From contig JACZZP010000016.1 of assembly GCA_015183035.1 (NCBI GenBank), forward strand, positions 1,178,001 to 1,242,000: 64,000 bases of DNA. Reading direction: 5' to 3'. Made by a program: the position numbers and the translations under genes. This document shows, piece by piece, positions 61,863 to 64,000 of the stretch. The notes under the pieces are model-generated. The model ran no database searches, was not told the origin of the DNA, and was given only the letters and a program-made list of their open reading frames with translations. The DNA is from Meloidogyne chitwoodi. Its lineage: Eukaryota > Nematoda > Chromadorea > Rhabditida > Meloidogynidae. Numbering within the stretch: the first letter of the stretch is position 1; each line of letters begins with the position of its first letter.

Positions 61863-63936
61863 TTATCTTTTTTTATCAGTTAAAATACTAGCTTTTCTAT
61901 TTTTGCAATTTTTTTCTAAGTTATAAATCTGCTAATTGTTCTTTATATGATGCAAAAGAATAATCTCTTTTAACATTTTTGGAATTTCGACAATATCGGC
62001 AGTCCACCGCTGACGATCAACACTCTAACGATTAACCCCCTTGAAGATAGTCTGAGGATCAGTTTACGAAAATAATAAAAAATACAATTGTGGCTTATCA
62101 GTTACTACTCTAATTGTATTTGTAAAATCAAAGATAGCATCACAAAGTTACTCATCTCAATAATTACTCCAAAAGTCCTTATGTTGACCTACCAAAATTG
62201 AAATATTGTGAATAAATAGGTGGCAGCTATCTTCAACCCTTTCTGTAAAATGCCTGTGTTTTCAAATATTTTAAAAAAGCTCTATATTTATATATCTACA
62301 TACTGTACTATTTCTATGTATATCTAATAATATTTTTTTAATTATTCTAATAATTATTATATATTGGTTTACGATCATATACCACACAGAATGGACACAT
62401 ATAAATATATGTTTAACTTTTTGTGTTAGGTTTAAATTAGAAAAAACAAACCTTTTTTAGTTTTCTTTTCTTCCTTTTTTACTTTTTCTACTAAATAGTT
62501 AGGAATCGGTTGTCAATATTTTCTGGCAAAAATACTTAGTGTGTTCTATCCCCTTCTCTATATATAATTTCCATTTAATTAAATAACACAAAAATAAATA
62601 AATATAATTATAATAAATATAATATAAATTCTTTTACTTGTTTTCATTTCATTTTACCGATTATTCAATTTGATTAGAATATTTTTTAAACTATTTTCAC
62701 ACTTTTTTGCCTATTAGTTTAAGAGAAAATCTATTTTTAATTTTTTCCCTTTTTTACCCTTTAGTTTTCTCTATTCTTTCGTTCCTTTTATTTTTTTTGT
62801 TTTTCACAATGTTTTTTTCCGACAAAATGGACAGGCTAACTATTAAAAAAGTAGATCGTCCACTGATTCAATCACTATTAAAATAAATAAATAAATAAAA
62901 AAAGGGAAATGTAAAAAAAGGAGGAAGATCGTGAAAAAGCAAAAAATAGGCTTAATGTAAATTGTTTAGAGTAATTGTTAATATATTATTTATTTTTTTA
63001 TTTCATTTATATTTATCAAAATATTTCCTAGCTTTGGCCAAAGTATTTATTAAGGGGCGTGTCAGAGATCAACTTATATTGCAGCTGTGGTTTGTAAAAA
63101 AGAGTAAAAAGGAATAAATAAAATATATTTTTATTATTTTAAACTTTTATTTTTTAAAACAAATTAATTTAATTAAAATTAATTTTTGTTTACAAATTAT
63201 CTTTTTATATACAATTAAATTGTATATTTTTTTTTATTAAATTTAAGAATTTTTAAATTTACCTAAATAAATATTTAATTTATTTTAACTTTATATATTT
63301 TTAATTATATCTTTTTTTTTTAAAGTTTATAAATAATTTTAATTTTCCTAAAACAAAGATATTTCCTAAATAATTTACAATTTATTTTTAATTAATTAAA
63401 ATTAAATATAAAACAATTTATTGTCGGTTATTTTCTTTTAATTATTATTTATTATCATTATTTTCATTAATAAACACAGATGTTTTATTTATTTATTAAT
63501 TCTTTAAATATATTTAATGCCAAAAACTCTTTAATTTTTTTTACTTTTTTGATTTTCCGCATTTTCTTTATATAAAATAAATAAATATATTTATTTATAT
63601 AACTTTATCAGTGCCAATTTATTTTATTTTATTTTTTCTCAGAGTATAAATTTTTTTATTTTTAATCAGAACAGAAGCAAAATATAAATAAATAAAATAA
63701 AGCAATAAAAAATAGCAACTACTATTCCCGCAAATAAATAAATAAAATTATTTAAATTGTATAATTAATTAAATTATAAAAATATTTTTTTAGAATACTG
63801 TAAAGGTTAAATTAATTTTATAAAAATAAAAGGTTTTTTATTTTTTATTTTTTGAATTAATATTCCTATTTTTCTTTTATTTATTTTTAAATAAATATAT
63901 ATTTTATTTTTCAGTTTTATTTAATTTTAACTAAAA
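61863..63936. other. AT-rich intergenic region
   Basis: About 2 kb with no complete gene. A less AT-rich stretch at 61925-62150 contains decayed open frames on the minus strand (see findings). A 12-bp palindrome CTTTGGCCAAAG is near 63034. The rest is A/T tracts. Towards the right end a TTTTTCAG site (63907-63914) could be a splice or trans-splice acceptor for the next gene. Confidence 0.5.
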
Positions 63937-64000
63937 ATGAATGATTTATTATTATTTTTTATTTTAATAAAATCTATTTTTTTCATTATTTTATATTTAA
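63937..64000 (+). CDS. Possible 5' end of a secreted or membrane protein (partial)
   Basis: An ATG at 63937 opens a frame to the window edge that reads as a signal-peptide-like hydrophobic start (MNDLLLFFILIKSIFFII). An acceptor-like TTTTTCAG lies 22 bp upstream. With only 64 bases visible, and such sequence common by chance in AT-rich DNA, this is a weak call. Confidence 0.3.
   Translation, partial: MNDLLLFFILIKSIFFIILYL

Overview
The window is nuclear DNA of a plant-parasitic-type nematode, most likely a root-knot nematode (Meloidogyne or a close tylenchid). The evidence is the very high A+T content, many short AT-only introns, nematode-like compact gene spacing, nested genes, and proteins that match animal and nematode families (UNC-80, VPS-11, SWSN-7/ARID2, NOG-1, RRP-8, MED30, TFIIIC). 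The species cannot be told from the sequence. All genes were built by hand from reading frames and GT/AG borders, so single exon ends may be off; gene identities rest on remembered family sequences, not on a search.

Layout. 1-2.5 kb: AT-rich intergenic DNA with a 21-bp tandem repeat and a perfect 15-bp hairpin. 2.57-6.49 kb (+): a Trk-like receptor tyrosine kinase. 7.16-10.47 kb (-): an SLC25 mitochondrial carrier, whose 1.9-kb intron holds a NYN/PIN ribonuclease gene on the other strand (8.46-9.75 kb). 10.69-27.05 kb (-): unc-80, a very large gene for a NALCN channel-complex subunit, with a U4 snRNA gene in one intron. 27.05-29.66 kb: divergent intergenic region. 29.66-29.98 kb (+): a small single-pass membrane protein. 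30.60-35.21 kb (+): a secreted MAM-domain protein with a second small membrane-protein gene nested antisense in an intron. 35.52-37.41 kb (-): an unrecognised multi-pass membrane protein. 37.85-42.59 kb (-): vps-11, with a 915-bp inverted-repeat transposon sitting in what reads as a coding exon. 42.73-43.18 kb (-): a third small membrane protein, operon-like with vps-11.

43.7-61.9 kb (+) is a run of co-oriented genes for gene expression and membrane shape: swsn-7 (ARID2, SWI/SNF), mdt-30-like (Mediator), yop-1-like (REEP5, ER shaping), nog-1 (60S ribosome GTPase), rrp-8 (rRNA methyltransferase), then, after an antisense second U4 snRNA gene, the TFIIIC subunit GTF3C3/tftc-3. nog-1 and rrp-8 are only 151 bp apart and both serve ribosome making, which fits an operon. 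Two nog-1 introns carry terminal-inverted-repeat DNA transposons, one nested in another, with 8-bp target duplications and short zinc-ribbon ORFs that look like the N-terminus of Merlin/IS1016-type transposases. 61.9-64 kb is intergenic, ending in the possible start of another gene.

The strongest points for follow-up are the vps-11 exon insertion, the related transposon family with its stand-alone zinc-ribbon ORFs, the two U4 copies that are alike only within the gene body, the three nested genes, and several unnamed membrane proteins.
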